From positions 460,763-524,762 of the forward strand of contig NZ_UIGI01000001.1 of NCBI RefSeq assembly GCF_900446255.1: DNA of 64,000 nucleotides. Direction: 5' to 3'. Positions 10,185 through 21,107 of this stretch are shown piece by piece. The first letter of the stretch is position 1. Each line of letters opens with the position of its first letter. A model generated the notes under the pieces. It was not told the origin of the DNA. It did not search any database and saw only the letters and a list, made by a program, of their open reading frames with translations. This stretch comes from Buttiauxella agrestis. Its GTDB lineage: Bacteria > Pseudomonadota > Gammaproteobacteria > Enterobacterales > Enterobacteriaceae. The translations under genes were made by a program, and so were the position numbers.

Positions 10185-11555
10185 TTAGCGCACTAAGAGA
10201 TAGATACTTTCTTCGCCGCGAGCCACATGCAAAGCAATAACGTCGGGTTTAGTTTCCAGAACCTTACGCATCTCCGCAATGCTTGAAACTCGTTCGCGGT
10301 TTACACCAATGATGAAATCGTCTTTGTGCAGGCCCGCTTGTGCCGCTGGTGTGCCTTTCTCAACGCTGTCGAGTTTGACACCTTTAGTACCATCTTTGAG
10401 CTGACCATCGCTTAATGTCGCGCCCTGCAAGGCTGGCATAATTAGCTCGGCGTTCGCAGATGAGGCGGTGCTCTTATCAAGCGTAACGCTCACTTCCAGT
10501 GGTTTGCCGTCGCGCAGCAAGCCCAGTTTCACTACGGTCCCAGGCTCAGTGGTGGCAATTTTTGCGCGCAATTCGGCAAAGCTGCTGATGGTTTTACCAT
10601 TCAGGCTGGTAATCACATCACCCGCTTTCACCCCCGCTTTTGCTGAACCCGATTGCGGTAAGACTTCGCTGACAAACGCGCCACGTTGGGTGGTCAGATT
10701 GAATGCTTTGGCAATATCAGCACTCATCTCGGTGCCTTTAATACCAAGCAAGCCACGTTTGATCTCGCCAAATTGCATCAGCTGTTTGGCCAGGGTTTGC
10801 GCCATATTGCTGGGGATAGCAAAGCCGATTCCGACGCTGCCGCCGCTTGGCGCGAGGATGGCGGTATTAATACCGATAAGTTCGCCATTCAGGTTCAGCA
10901 ATGCGCCGCCGGAATTACCACGGTTAATAGAGGCATCGGTCTGGATAAAGTTTTCCAGCCCTTCCAGGTTCAGACCGCTACGGCCTAATGCTGAAACAAT
11001 CCCTGACGTTGCCGTTTGCCCCAAGCCGAATGGGTTGCCGACCGCAACGGCAAAATCGCCGACGCGCAGCTTATCGGAATCGGCAACGGCGATTTGAGTC
11101 AGGCCTGTCGCGTTCTGAATTTGAATCAGTGCGATATCACTTTGGTCATCGCCGCCAATCAGTTTGGCATCAAATTCACGTCCATCATTGAGCTGCACGC
11201 TGATTTTCTCGGCATGATTAATGACGTGATTGTTAGTCAGCACATAACCTTTTTCGGCATTAATAATCACACCTGAACCCAAACCCTCAAAAGGCTGGGC
11301 TTCTGAAGGAGGCATATCATCGCCAAAGAATTTCTTAAACTCTTCCGGGACTTTCTGGGTAGGCGCCGCCGCAGTCCCTTCTACCTGAACACTCACCACG
11401 GCAGGTAAAACTTTTTCCAGCATTGGTGCAAGGCTTGGCAAAGCCGGTTGACCCGGAATTTGTGCTGGCAACGCCGCATTCACCTGAGATGTCACACCGA
11501 ACGTCAGTCCGACGCTTAACGCTAAGGCACTCAACAACAGTGTTTGTTTCTTCAT
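10185..11555 (-). CDS. degQ: DegQ, periplasmic serine endoprotease and chaperone
   Basis: The start at 11555 (MKKQTLLLSALALSVG) is preferred over an upstream in-frame start at 11606 because it places a classical signal peptide at the N-terminus, cleaved near SQVNA, and gives 456 residues (E. coli 455). The protease domain has His110, Asp140 and Ser215 (GNSGG), and two PDZ domains follow. It degrades and refolds misfolded proteins in the periplasm as large oligomeric cages. It is upstream of degS, as in E. coli. Confidence 0.96.
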   Translation of the reverse strand: MKKQTLLLSALALSVGLTFGVTSQVNAALPAQIPGQPALPSLAPMLEKVLPAVVSVQVEGTAAAPTQKVPEEFKKFFGDDMPPSEAQPFEGLGSGVIINAEKGYVLTNNHVINHAEKISVQLNDGREFDAKLIGGDDQSDIALIQIQNATGLTQIAVADSDKLRVGDFAVAVGNPFGLGQTATSGIVSALGRSGLNLEGLENFIQTDASINRGNSGGALLNLNGELIGINTAILAPSGGSVGIGFAIPSNMAQTLAKQLMQFGEIKRGLLGIKGTEMSADIAKAFNLTTQRGAFVSEVLPQSGSAKAGVKAGDVITSLNGKTISSFAELRAKIATTEPGTVVKLGLLRDGKPLEVSVTLDKSTASSANAELIMPALQGATLSDGQLKDGTKGVKLDSVEKGTPAAQAGLHKDDFIIGVNRERVSSIAEMRKVLETKPDVIALHVARGEESIYLLVR

Positions 11556-11692
11556 TGATGGCTTGCTCTCGTGACCTGAACCTGGAAAAGGAAAACCCGA
11601 TAACACTCCGATGTTATTGAAATATCAGCCGGGTAACAATGCTGTTATAGAGTGAAGTAACACAAGTAAATGATAGCTGTGCTGGAGAGAGA

Positions 11693-11717
11693 TTGGGGTA
11701 CGAAAGCGGTACCCCAA
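11693..11717 (-). terminator. Hairpin downstream of zapG
   Basis: A 9-bp stem TTGGGGTAC / GTACCCCAA with a 7-base loop lies 21 bases beyond the zapG stop in the 183-base gap before degQ. There is no U-tract on the minus strand, so termination is only a possibility. Confidence 0.45.
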
Positions 11718-11738
11718 GAAAATATTCTGGATTTGTGA

Positions 11739-12140
11739 TTAATCGCGTTTTGCGCGTTCGGTACGCAGCAAACCGGATGCGCCATCAGAGTAGTCACGCG
11801 GCATCTGCACCGGTGCCTGATCGTTGCTGGCTTCAGACTCAGCAAGGCGATTGCGGAATGGATTCTCTTCGGCTGACATTTCAGGCAGCAGGCTGCTGGA
11901 GCTTTTTGCCATGTGTTGATAAAGCTGGCGATAATCATGTGCCATGTTGTCCAGCAACTCGGCGCTGCGGGCAAAATGGCTGACTAACTCTTCACGATAC
12001 TCTTCAAGTTCTGCTTTGTTTTTCTCAATCTCGTACTGCATTGCCTGCTGCTGACGCAGCTTGCGGTTGCCAAAACGCATAGCAACTGCACCAACGATGA
12101 TGCCAACAACTAACCCAATTAGCGCATATTCCCAGGTCAT
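11739..12140 (-). CDS. zapG: ZapG (YhcB), inner-membrane envelope biogenesis and division protein
   Basis: The start at 12140 gives 133 residues (E. coli 132) beginning MTWEYALIGLVVGIIVGAVA, a single N-terminal membrane segment. A long charged coiled coil (about residues 25-85) and a disordered tail follow; this is the DUF1043 architecture. The longer in-frame frame to 12227 would put non-conserved residues before the membrane segment. In E. coli it links cell division, peptidoglycan and LPS synthesis. It is divergent from zapE. Confidence 0.94.
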   Translation of the reverse strand: MTWEYALIGLVVGIIVGAVAMRFGNRKLRQQQAMQYEIEKNKAELEEYREELVSHFARSAELLDNMAHDYRQLYQHMAKSSSSLLPEMSAEENPFRNRLAESEASNDQAPVQMPRDYSDGASGLLRTERAKRD

Positions 12141-12320
12141 GAACTTCTCCCGTTGTCTTGTGTTTCCGTAGGGTAATGTAGCCACTATAACCGTTAACCT
12201 AAGAGAAGTGGAATCCTGACGCAGCATCGCTTAGGGTAGAACGGCCTTTTTTTCGACAACCGTCCTTTTTTGAGCATTAAGTAAACGGCAATCCGATTTT
12301 TAAGGAAATACCATAATACC

Positions 12321-13439
12321 ATGCAAAATCTCTCCCCTGCATTGCGCTACCAACAAGCCCTGAGTGAGGGCAGCTACCAACCTGATGACGTTCAGCGCGA
12401 GGCCGTAACCCGGCTGGACGCTATCTGGCAGGCTTTGAGCCAGCAAAAGCCGACTGAGCCTGTGAATGGTGGTTTCTTTGGCAAACTCTTTGGTAAACGT
12501 AATGTCACGGTGAGCCAGGAATCGGTTCGCGGACTGTATATGTGGGGCGGAGTAGGGCGCGGGAAAACCTGGCTCATGGATATGTTTTTTCAGAGTCTAC
12601 CTGGCGAACGCAAGTTACGGCTGCATTTCCACCGCTTTATGCTGCGTGTCCATGAAGAGTTGGCTGCGCTTCAGGGGCAAACCGACCCCCTGGAAGTGAT
12701 TGCTGACCGCTTCAAAGCCGAAACAGATGTGCTTTGCTTTGATGAATTTTTTGTCTCTGACATTACGGATGCCATGCTGCTTGGCACGCTGATGCAAGCA
12801 TTGTTCGCGCGGGGGATCACGCTGGTGGCTACATCTAATATTCCACCTGATGAATTGTACCGTAACGGCTTGCAGCGCCCGCGCTTCATCCCTGCGATTG
12901 ATGCGATTAAACGGCATTGCGAGGTGATGAATGTCGATGCCGGCATTGATTACCGACTGCGAACGCTGACTCAGGCCCACCTCTGGCTTTCCCCGTTGAA
13001 CGACGAAACCGCGCAGCAGATGGAAAAACTCTATGCCGCGTTAGCAGGTACGGCGAGGGAAGGGGAACCGGTGCTCGAAATCAACCACCGTCCGTTAGCC
13101 ACGCTTGGGTTGGAGAATCAGACACTGGCGGTAGATTTCAACACGCTGTGCGTTGACGCCCGCAGTCAGCATGACTACATCGCGCTCTCACGCCTCTTCC
13201 ACACTGTGATGCTATTTAATGTGCCCGTAATGAACACGCGTAACGAAAATGAAGCGCGGCGGTTCATTGCGTTGGTAGACGAGTTTTACGAGCGCCACGT
13301 CAAATTGGTTGTTTCAGCACAGGTTCCGCTGTTCGAGATTTACCAGGGGGAAAGATTGCGCTTTGAATTCCAGCGCTGTCTGTCGCGTCTGCAAGAAATG
13401 CAAAGTGAAGAGTATTTACGCTTGTCGCACATGCCGTGA
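12321..13439 (+). CDS. zapE: ZapE, cell division AFG1-like ATPase
   Basis: The 372-residue protein (E. coli 375) is an AFG1/ZapE-family P-loop ATPase with Walker A GGVGRGKT (Lys82) and Walker B LCFDEF near residue 138, followed by the sensor region VATSNIPPDELY. It acts on FtsZ polymers to help the Z-ring constrict, especially at raised temperature or low oxygen. It stands alone ahead of rplM-rpsI. Confidence 0.95.
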   Translation: MQNLSPALRYQQALSEGSYQPDDVQREAVTRLDAIWQALSQQKPTEPVNGGFFGKLFGKRNVTVSQESVRGLYMWGGVGRGKTWLMDMFFQSLPGERKLRLHFHRFMLRVHEELAALQGQTDPLEVIADRFKAETDVLCFDEFFVSDITDAMLLGTLMQALFARGITLVATSNIPPDELYRNGLQRPRFIPAIDAIKRHCEVMNVDAGIDYRLRTLTQAHLWLSPLNDETAQQMEKLYAALAGTAREGEPVLEINHRPLATLGLENQTLAVDFNTLCVDARSQHDYIALSRLFHTVMLFNVPVMNTRNENEARRFIALVDEFYERHVKLVVSAQVPLFEIYQGERLRFEFQRCLSRLQEMQSEEYLRLSHMP

Positions 13440-13492
13440 ACCGCAGTTTGAATGCAGAGTGACCATAAAGTGTGACAAAAACTACAAAAAGG

Positions 13493-13522
13493 TTCGACCT
13501 TTAGGGGCGACTTCCCTATAAT
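13493..13522 (+). promoter_or_regulatory. Promoter of the rplM-rpsI operon and its leader
   Basis: A perfect TATAAT at 13517-13522 has a weak -35 element TTCGAC 18 bases upstream and a GC-rich discriminator downstream, typical of ribosomal protein promoters. The leader of about 160 bases (to 13687) includes an inverted repeat near 13549-13569. In E. coli L13 is reported to repress rplM-rpsI at its mRNA leader; the same is inferred here. Confidence 0.7.
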
Positions 13523-13651
13523 CTTGCGACCCCACGTTACAACCAAAGTTTTTTTCCCAAAACTTGGTCGTGCTGGCATTGGCTATTCGAAGGGGTAGGT
13601 TTGCCGGACTTTGTCGTGTGAACCTTGAACTGATTTTAAACGTTTGGGTGA

Positions 13652-14523
<872 letters not shown>

Positions 14524-14846
14524 TTGTCCTCTGCTTTTGCAGAATACAATTCGCGAAAAGCCCGGTCTTGTACCGGGTTTTTTTATGCCTGAAAATTATA
14601 TTTAGCGTTGCTAACTATTTGATGTTGAATGTGTTTCAGACGAATTCCAGATCCATTCCCCACAAAACCCGTAAAATCTGGTAAACTATCAACCAATTTT
14701 CTGCCCAAAGGTCGGCATCCGGTTGTTTTCGCCTTGTTTTCTGGCGACTGGTGGTTTTCCGGCGTATCTGGGTATCAAACGGTCAGGTTAGTTGCCGCTT
14801 ACTGCGGCCATTAGCAGTAATTTTCTGAATAAACTTGGAGGTTTTC
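14524..14846. other. Intergenic region between rpsI and sspA
   Basis: This 323-base gap holds the rpsI terminator at 14561-14584 and, further right, the AT-rich control region and leader of sspA. I could not name a clear -35/-10 pair. No gene or repeat is seen. Confidence 0.5.
14561..14584 (+). terminator. Intrinsic terminator of rplM-rpsI
   Basis: The stem CCCGGT / ACCGGG with a 5-base loop is followed by seven T residues, 37 bases beyond the rpsI stop. Confidence 0.92.
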
Positions 14847-15488
14847 ATGGCTGTCGCTGCCAACAAACGTTCGGTGATGACGCTGTTTTCCGGTCCTACT
14901 GACATCTATAGCCACCAGGTACGTATCGTCCTGGCTGAAAAAGGTGTTAGCGTTGAAATTGAGCATGTGGAAACGGATAACCTGCCTCAGGATCTGATTG
15001 ACCTCAACCCAAATCACAGCGTACCGACACTGGTTGACCGCGAACTTACTCTGTGGGAATCCCGCATCATCATGGAATATCTTGATGAGCGTTTCCCGCA
15101 TCCACCATTAATGCCGGTTTACCCGGTTGCACGTGGTGAAAGTCGCCTGTACATGCATCGTATCCAGAAAGACTGGTACTCCCTGATGCACATCGTGATG
15201 AACGGTTCTGCTCAAGAAGCTGATGCTGCACGCAAGCAATTACGTGAAGAATTGCTGGCAATCGCACCTGTATTTACTCAGAAACCTTTCTTCCTGAGTG
15301 ATGAGTTCAGTCTGGTAGATTGCTACCTGGCACCACTGCTGTGGCGTTTGCCGCAGATGGGTATTGAGCTGACAGGCGCGGGTTCTAAAGAGATGAAAGG
15401 TTATATGACTCGCGTATTTGAGCGTGATTCATTCCTCGCTTCTCTGACCGAGCCTGAGCGCGAAATGCGTCTGCAAACCCGGGGCTAA
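14847..15488 (+). CDS. sspA: SspA, stringent starvation protein A
   Basis: The ATG at 14847 (MAVAANKRSVMTLFSG) with a GGAGG site gives 213 residues (E. coli 212); an earlier in-frame start at 14835 is rejected. It is a glutathione-S-transferase-fold protein without expected enzyme activity, with an N-terminal thioredoxin-like domain and an all-helical C-terminal domain. It binds RNA polymerase holoenzyme, supports phage P1 late transcription and lowers H-NS in stationary phase. sspB starts 3 bases after its stop. Confidence 0.97.
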   Translation: MAVAANKRSVMTLFSGPTDIYSHQVRIVLAEKGVSVEIEHVETDNLPQDLIDLNPNHSVPTLVDRELTLWESRIIMEYLDERFPHPPLMPVYPVARGESRLYMHRIQKDWYSLMHIVMNGSAQEADAARKQLREELLAIAPVFTQKPFFLSDEFSLVDCYLAPLLWRLPQMGIELTGAGSKEMKGYMTRVFERDSFLASLTEPEREMRLQTRG

Positions 15489-15491
15489 TTG

Positions 15492-15989
15492 ATGGATATG
15501 TCACAATTGTCACCACGTCGTCCGTATCTACTTCGTGCTTTTTACGAGTGGCTGCTGGATAACCAGCTCACACCGCATCTGGTGGTGGATGTGACATTGC
15601 CTGGCGTACATGTTCCTATGGAATATGCTCGCGACGGGCAAATTGTCCTGAATATTGCACCACGTGCAGTAGGAAACCTGGAATTGGCCAACGGTGATGT
15701 GCGTTTTAACGCGCGCTTCGGTGGTGTGCCACGCCAGGTATTTGTTCCTATGGCCGCGGTTCTGGCTATTTATGCTCGTGAAAACGGCGCTGGCACGATG
15801 TTCGAGCCAGAAGCCAGTTATGACGAAGATGTTGAAAGTCATAATGATAACGAGCAGTTGTCGTCTGATTCAGAAATGGTCATGCAAGTGATTGATGGTT
15901 CACGCCCCGATCACGATGAAGATGACAACGACCCGGATAATGAGCCACCTCCGCGTGGTGGTCGTCCGGCGCTGCGCGTAGTGAAGTAA
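15492..15989 (+). CDS. sspB: SspB, ClpXP specificity adaptor
   Basis: The ATG at 15492 gives 165 residues, matching E. coli SspB. Residues 1-110 form the ssrA-tag and RseA-binding domain; an acidic linker follows; the tail GGRPALRVVK is the ClpX-docking peptide. It delivers ssrA-tagged stalled products and cleaved RseA to ClpXP, which ties it functionally to DegS in this window. It is cotranscribed with sspA. Confidence 0.97.
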   Translation: MDMSQLSPRRPYLLRAFYEWLLDNQLTPHLVVDVTLPGVHVPMEYARDGQIVLNIAPRAVGNLELANGDVRFNARFGGVPRQVFVPMAAVLAIYARENGAGTMFEPEASYDEDVESHNDNEQLSSDSEMVMQVIDGSRPDHDEDDNDPDNEPPPRGGRPALRVVK

Positions 15990-16035
15990 TTCAGAGTTAT
16001 TATCCGCGTAGCTTGCCAGTAAAAATGCAAATCGA

Positions 16036-16059
16036 AGCCAGTCTCAGGACTGGCTTTTT
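16036..16059 (+). terminator. Intrinsic terminator of sspAB
   Basis: A perfect 8-bp stem AGCCAGTC / GACTGGCT with loop TCAG and a following T-run lies 47 bases after sspB. Confidence 0.92.
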
Positions 16060-16174
16060 ATTGCCTTAAATAAACCTGGCAACTGCATCTTTACGTAAGC
16101 CAAGATTTGCTGTGTTATGATTCGACAATACTATTTGTCATGCTTCTTTCCTAAAACGGCCAAATCCCGACGCT

Positions 16175-16957
16175 ATGAGCACATTTGACGAGCAACCATC
16201 TGAGATGACAGAAACCATCGGGCATACGATGCGTCGTCGTCCTCTTGCGCGTAAAAAACTCTCGGAAATGGTGGAAGAAGAACTTGAGCAGATGATTCGC
16301 AGACGTGAGTTTGCCGAGGGTGAGCAATTACCGTCTGAGCGTGAGCTGATGGCATTTTTTAATGTTGGACGCCCTTCAGTGCGTGAAGCCCTGGCAGCAC
16401 TAAAACGCAAAGGTTTGGTGCAAATCAGTAATGGCGAGCGTGCTCGCGTATCCCGCCCTTCGGCAGATACCATTATTGGTGAGTTATCTGGCGTGGCAAA
16501 AGATTTCCTATCGCGGCCAGGCGGCATTGCGCATTTCGAACAGCTACGCATGTTCTTTGAATCCAGCCTGGTCCGCTATGCCGCTGAATTCGCGACAGAT
16601 GAACAAATAGCTCGCCTTGCAAAAGCACTTGAGCTGAATAATCAGGCTCTGGATGATAACGAACTCTTTATTCGATCCGACATCGAATTCCACCGTGAGC
16701 TGGCAGAGATCCCTGATAATCCGATCTTCATGGCCGTGCATGTTGCCTTGCTCGACTGGTTGATTGCCGCGCGTCCAACGGTTGCTCAGGATGTTTTGCA
16801 TGCTCACAATAATGTGAGTTATCAGCAGCATATTGAAATTTATAATGCGATCCTGGCACGCGATCCTGATGCTGCTGACAGCGCATTAAAGGCTCATTTG
16901 AAAAGCGTTTTCGCCTCCTATTACCCCACGCCCCGTAAACGCACCACAAAAAAATAG
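16175..16957 (+). CDS. nanR: NanR, GntR-family repressor of sialic acid genes
   Basis: The 260-residue protein (E. coli 263) has a short variable N-terminus, a GntR winged helix-turn-helix ([37 protein letters not shown]) and a FadR-type helical effector domain. It binds N-acetylneuraminate and represses genes preceded by GGTATA repeats; three such repeats sit before nanA. Here nanR follows sspB directly, whereas in K-12 dcuD lies between them. Confidence 0.95.
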   Translation: MSTFDEQPSEMTETIGHTMRRRPLARKKLSEMVEEELEQMIRRREFAEGEQLPSERELMAFFNVGRPSVREALAALKRKGLVQISNGERARVSRPSADTIIGELSGVAKDFLSRPGGIAHFEQLRMFFESSLVRYAAEFATDEQIARLAKALELNNQALDDNELFIRSDIEFHRELAEIPDNPIFMAVHVALLDWLIAARPTVAQDVLHAHNNVSYQQHIEIYNAILARDPDAADSALKAHLKSVFASYYPTPRKRTTKK

Positions 16958-17077
16958 CTGCGCTAATTTGAGATCCTCCCCACGTCTAAGTAAGTAATTT
17001 CTGATCACCCATCATTATTTCATATGAGCCAGATCTCATCCTGACCTCTTCGATATGTGGTGTTTACTTTTTGATCT

Positions 17078-17100
17078 GGTATAACAGGTATAAAGGTATC
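17078..17100. promoter_or_regulatory. NanR operator upstream of nanA
   Basis: Three head-to-tail hexamers, GGTATA at 17078 and 17087 and GGTATC at 17095, reproduce the known NanR binding array of E. coli. They end 37 bases before the nanA start, placing them over the promoter or early leader. Confidence 0.88.
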
Positions 17101-17137
17101 CAGTATCATTTGAATATCAGACAACAAAGAGGCGTTT

Positions 17138-18037
17138 ATGGCACAGAATCTTCGCGGTGTGATGCCCGCATTGCTTACTCCGTTTAACCCGCAACAACAG
17201 ATCGACACCGACAGTTTGCGCCGTCTGGTTCGTTTCAATATCGAGCAGGGTATCGATGGCCTTTATGTCGGTGGTTCCACTGGCGAAGCATTTTTGCAGA
17301 CCACACAAGAACGTGAGCAAGTGCTGGAAATTGTCGCCGAAGAAGCGAAAGGCAAGGTGACGTTAATTGCACATGTGGGGGGTATCAGCACTCATGAGAG
17401 TCAGACGCTGGCGAGTGCCGCACATCGCTATGGATTCGATGCCGTCTCAGCGGTCACGCCGTTTTATTATCCGTTCAGCTTCAATGAACACTGCGACCAC
17501 TACCGCGCAGTCATCGATTCGTCGGGTGGGCTGCCGATGGTGGTTTACAACATTCCCGCTCTGAGCGGTGTGAAGCTCTCGCTTGAACAGATTGATACTT
17601 TAATCAGCTTGCCGGGCGTTGGGGCGTTAAAGCAAACCTCAGGTGATCTCTACCAGATGGAGCAGATCCGTCGTGCTCATCCGGATCTGGTGCTCTACAA
17701 CGGTTATGACGAGATCTTCGCCTCTGGTCTTTTGGCAGGGGCTGACGGCGGTATTGGCAGCACTTACAACGTAATGGGCTGGCGATATATGGCAATTAAA
17801 AATGCCGTACAGGAAGGCGATGTTCAACGAGCCAGACAGCTTCAAAGTGAATGCAACAAGGTCATTGATTTGCTGATTAAAGTCGGTGTTTTCCGCGGGC
17901 TGAAAACAATTCTGCATTTTATGGATGTGCTGGCAGTGCCGCTTTGTCGCAAACCTTTTGCACCGGTTGAGGAGCAATATCTGCCTGAACTTAAAGCACT
18001 CGCGGCGCAGCTTCAGAAAGAACGCGCCGCGCTCTGA
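17138..18037 (+). CDS. nanA: N-acetylneuraminate lyase
   Basis: The 299-residue protein (E. coli 297) is a class I aldolase of the DapA/NanA family. It shows the carboxylate-binding GGSTGE motif, Tyr137 in YNIP and the Schiff-base Lys165 in ALKQTSG. It cleaves N-acetylneuraminate into N-acetylmannosamine and pyruvate in the cytoplasm. It leads the nanA-nanT unit under NanR control; the usual next enzymes NanE and NanK are not encoded here. Confidence 0.97.
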   Translation: MAQNLRGVMPALLTPFNPQQQIDTDSLRRLVRFNIEQGIDGLYVGGSTGEAFLQTTQEREQVLEIVAEEAKGKVTLIAHVGGISTHESQTLASAAHRYGFDAVSAVTPFYYPFSFNEHCDHYRAVIDSSGGLPMVVYNIPALSGVKLSLEQIDTLISLPGVGALKQTSGDLYQMEQIRRAHPDLVLYNGYDEIFASGLLAGADGGIGSTYNVMGWRYMAIKNAVQEGDVQRARQLQSECNKVIDLLIKVGVFRGLKTILHFMDVLAVPLCRKPFAPVEEQYLPELKALAAQLQKERAAL

Positions 18038-18127
18038 ATGGCATATGCAAACCGTGGTGCCGTAGACCATACCTAATCAGACCTAACCAGAGGGCGGGTT
18101 TTTGCGAACTCGCACCGGGAGTGCTTT

Positions 18128-19621
18128 ATGAATAACACTGCCCAACAGATCCCGTGGTACCGCCATTTAACTAAGCCGCAATGGAAAGCATTTTCAGCAG
18201 CATGGATTGGCTACTTATTGGATGGTTTTGATTTTGTCTTGATAGCGTTAGTACTGACTGAAATTCAAAGTGAATTTGGCCTGACAACCGTTCAGGCGGC
18301 GAGTCTTATCTCAGCGGCGTTTATTTCGCGCTGGTTTGGTGGGCTGGTATTAGGCGCGATGGGCGATCGTTATGGCCGCAAACTCGCCATGATAACCAGT
18401 ATCGTGTTGTTTTCTTTCGGGACGCTGGCGTGCGGTTTCGCTCCTGGTTTTACTACTATGTTTCTGGCCCGGCTACTGATTGGTATGGGTATGGCGGGTG
18501 AATACGGCTCCAGCGCGACCTATGTGATTGAAAGCTGGCCGAAACATCTGCGTAATAAAGCGAGCGGATTTTTGATATCCGGCTTTTCGGTAGGCGCAGT
18601 GATTGCCGCTCAGGTCTATAGCGTTGTGGTTCCAGCATGGGGTTGGCGCGCACTGTTTTTCATCGGTATTTTGCCCATTATTTTCGCGTTATGGCTGCGT
18701 AAAAACATCCCTGAGGCTGAAGACTGGAAAGAGAAGTTTGCTGATACAAAACCGACCAAAACCATGGTGGACATTTTGTACCGTGGCGAACATCGGTTTA
18801 TAAACATCGGCCTGACCATTGTCGTCGCAACAGCGCTGTATTTCTGCTTTGCCGGTAATCTTGGCAATGCGGTACTTGTCGCAGCATTGGGTTTAATCTG
18901 CGCCGCCATATTCATTAGCTTCATGGTGCAAAGCAGCGGCAAGCGCTGGCCGACCGGTGTGACCTTGATGGTCGTCGTTTTCTTTGCCTTCCTCTACTCC
19001 TGGCCGATTCAGGCCTTGCTGCCAACCTATCTGAAAACGGAACTGGCCTACAACCCAACAACTGTGGCACATGTTCTATTCTTTAGCGGATTTGGGGCCG
19101 CTGTCGGCTGTTGCGTGGGAGGATTCCTGGGGGATTGGTTAGGTACACGTAAAGCCTATGTCTGTAGCCTGCTGGTGTCTCAACTACTGATCATTCCTGT
19201 CTTCGCCATCGGCGGCGGGAATATCTGGGTCTTGGGTTTACTGCTGTTCTTCCAACAGATGTTAGGCCAGGGAATTTCAGGGATTTTGCCTAAGTTGATT
19301 GGCGGTTACTTTGATACTGAACAGCGTGCTGCGGGGCTTGGTTTTACCTATAACGTTGGCGCATTGGGCGGGGCACTCGCTCCGATTATTGGGGCCACTA
19401 TTGCGCAACGTCTTGATTTAGGGACTGCACTGGCATCGCTTTCGTTTAGCCTGACATTTGTGGTTATCTTGTTGATTGGTCTGGATATGCCATCGCGAGT
19501 TCAGCGCTGGATTCATCCAAACGCGGTGCGAACGCACGATGCCATTGACGGTAAACCATTTAGTGGTGCAGTTAAGATGGGCATGGCTAAGAGTCGGGTC
19601 ATGCATAAAGCGGTGAAATAA
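18128..19621 (+). CDS. nanT: NanT, sialic acid:proton symporter
   Basis: The 497-residue protein (E. coli 496) is a major facilitator with about 14 membrane segments. The MFS motif GDRYGRKLA follows the second segment, and the two extra central segments that set NanT apart (about residues 225-265) are present. It imports N-acetylneuraminate. It starts 90 bases after nanA and is followed at once by a terminator, so the operon ends here instead of continuing to nanE-nanK-yhcH as in E. coli. Confidence 0.96.
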   Translation: MNNTAQQIPWYRHLTKPQWKAFSAAWIGYLLDGFDFVLIALVLTEIQSEFGLTTVQAASLISAAFISRWFGGLVLGAMGDRYGRKLAMITSIVLFSFGTLACGFAPGFTTMFLARLLIGMGMAGEYGSSATYVIESWPKHLRNKASGFLISGFSVGAVIAAQVYSVVVPAWGWRALFFIGILPIIFALWLRKNIPEAEDWKEKFADTKPTKTMVDILYRGEHRFINIGLTIVVATALYFCFAGNLGNAVLVAALGLICAAIFISFMVQSSGKRWPTGVTLMVVVFFAFLYSWPIQALLPTYLKTELAYNPTTVAHVLFFSGFGAAVGCCVGGFLGDWLGTRKAYVCSLLVSQLLIIPVFAIGGGNIWVLGLLLFFQQMLGQGISGILPKLIGGYFDTEQRAAGLGFTYNVGALGGALAPIIGATIAQRLDLGTALASLSFSLTFVVILLIGLDMPSRVQRWIHPNAVRTHDAIDGKPFSGAVKMGMAKSRVMHKAVK

Positions 19622-19628
19622 AGAGCAT

Positions 19629-19666
19629 AAAAAAGCCCGGTGACTTTAATATCACCGGGCTTTTTT
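19629..19666. terminator. Bidirectional terminator between nanT and gltD
   Basis: A 15-bp stem, A6-GCCCGGTGA paired with TCACCGGGC-T6 around an 8-base loop, serves both convergent operons. Confidence 0.94.
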
Positions 19667-19679
19667 GCATTTCAGTTCG

Positions 19680-21107
<1,428 letters not shown>

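Noticed and set aside
13549-13569. Inverted repeat in the rplM leader read as a terminator
   Set aside because: The arms (AAGTTTT / AAAACTT) are AT-rich with no T-run placed after them, and the ribosomal operon must be transcribed through it; more likely leader structure.
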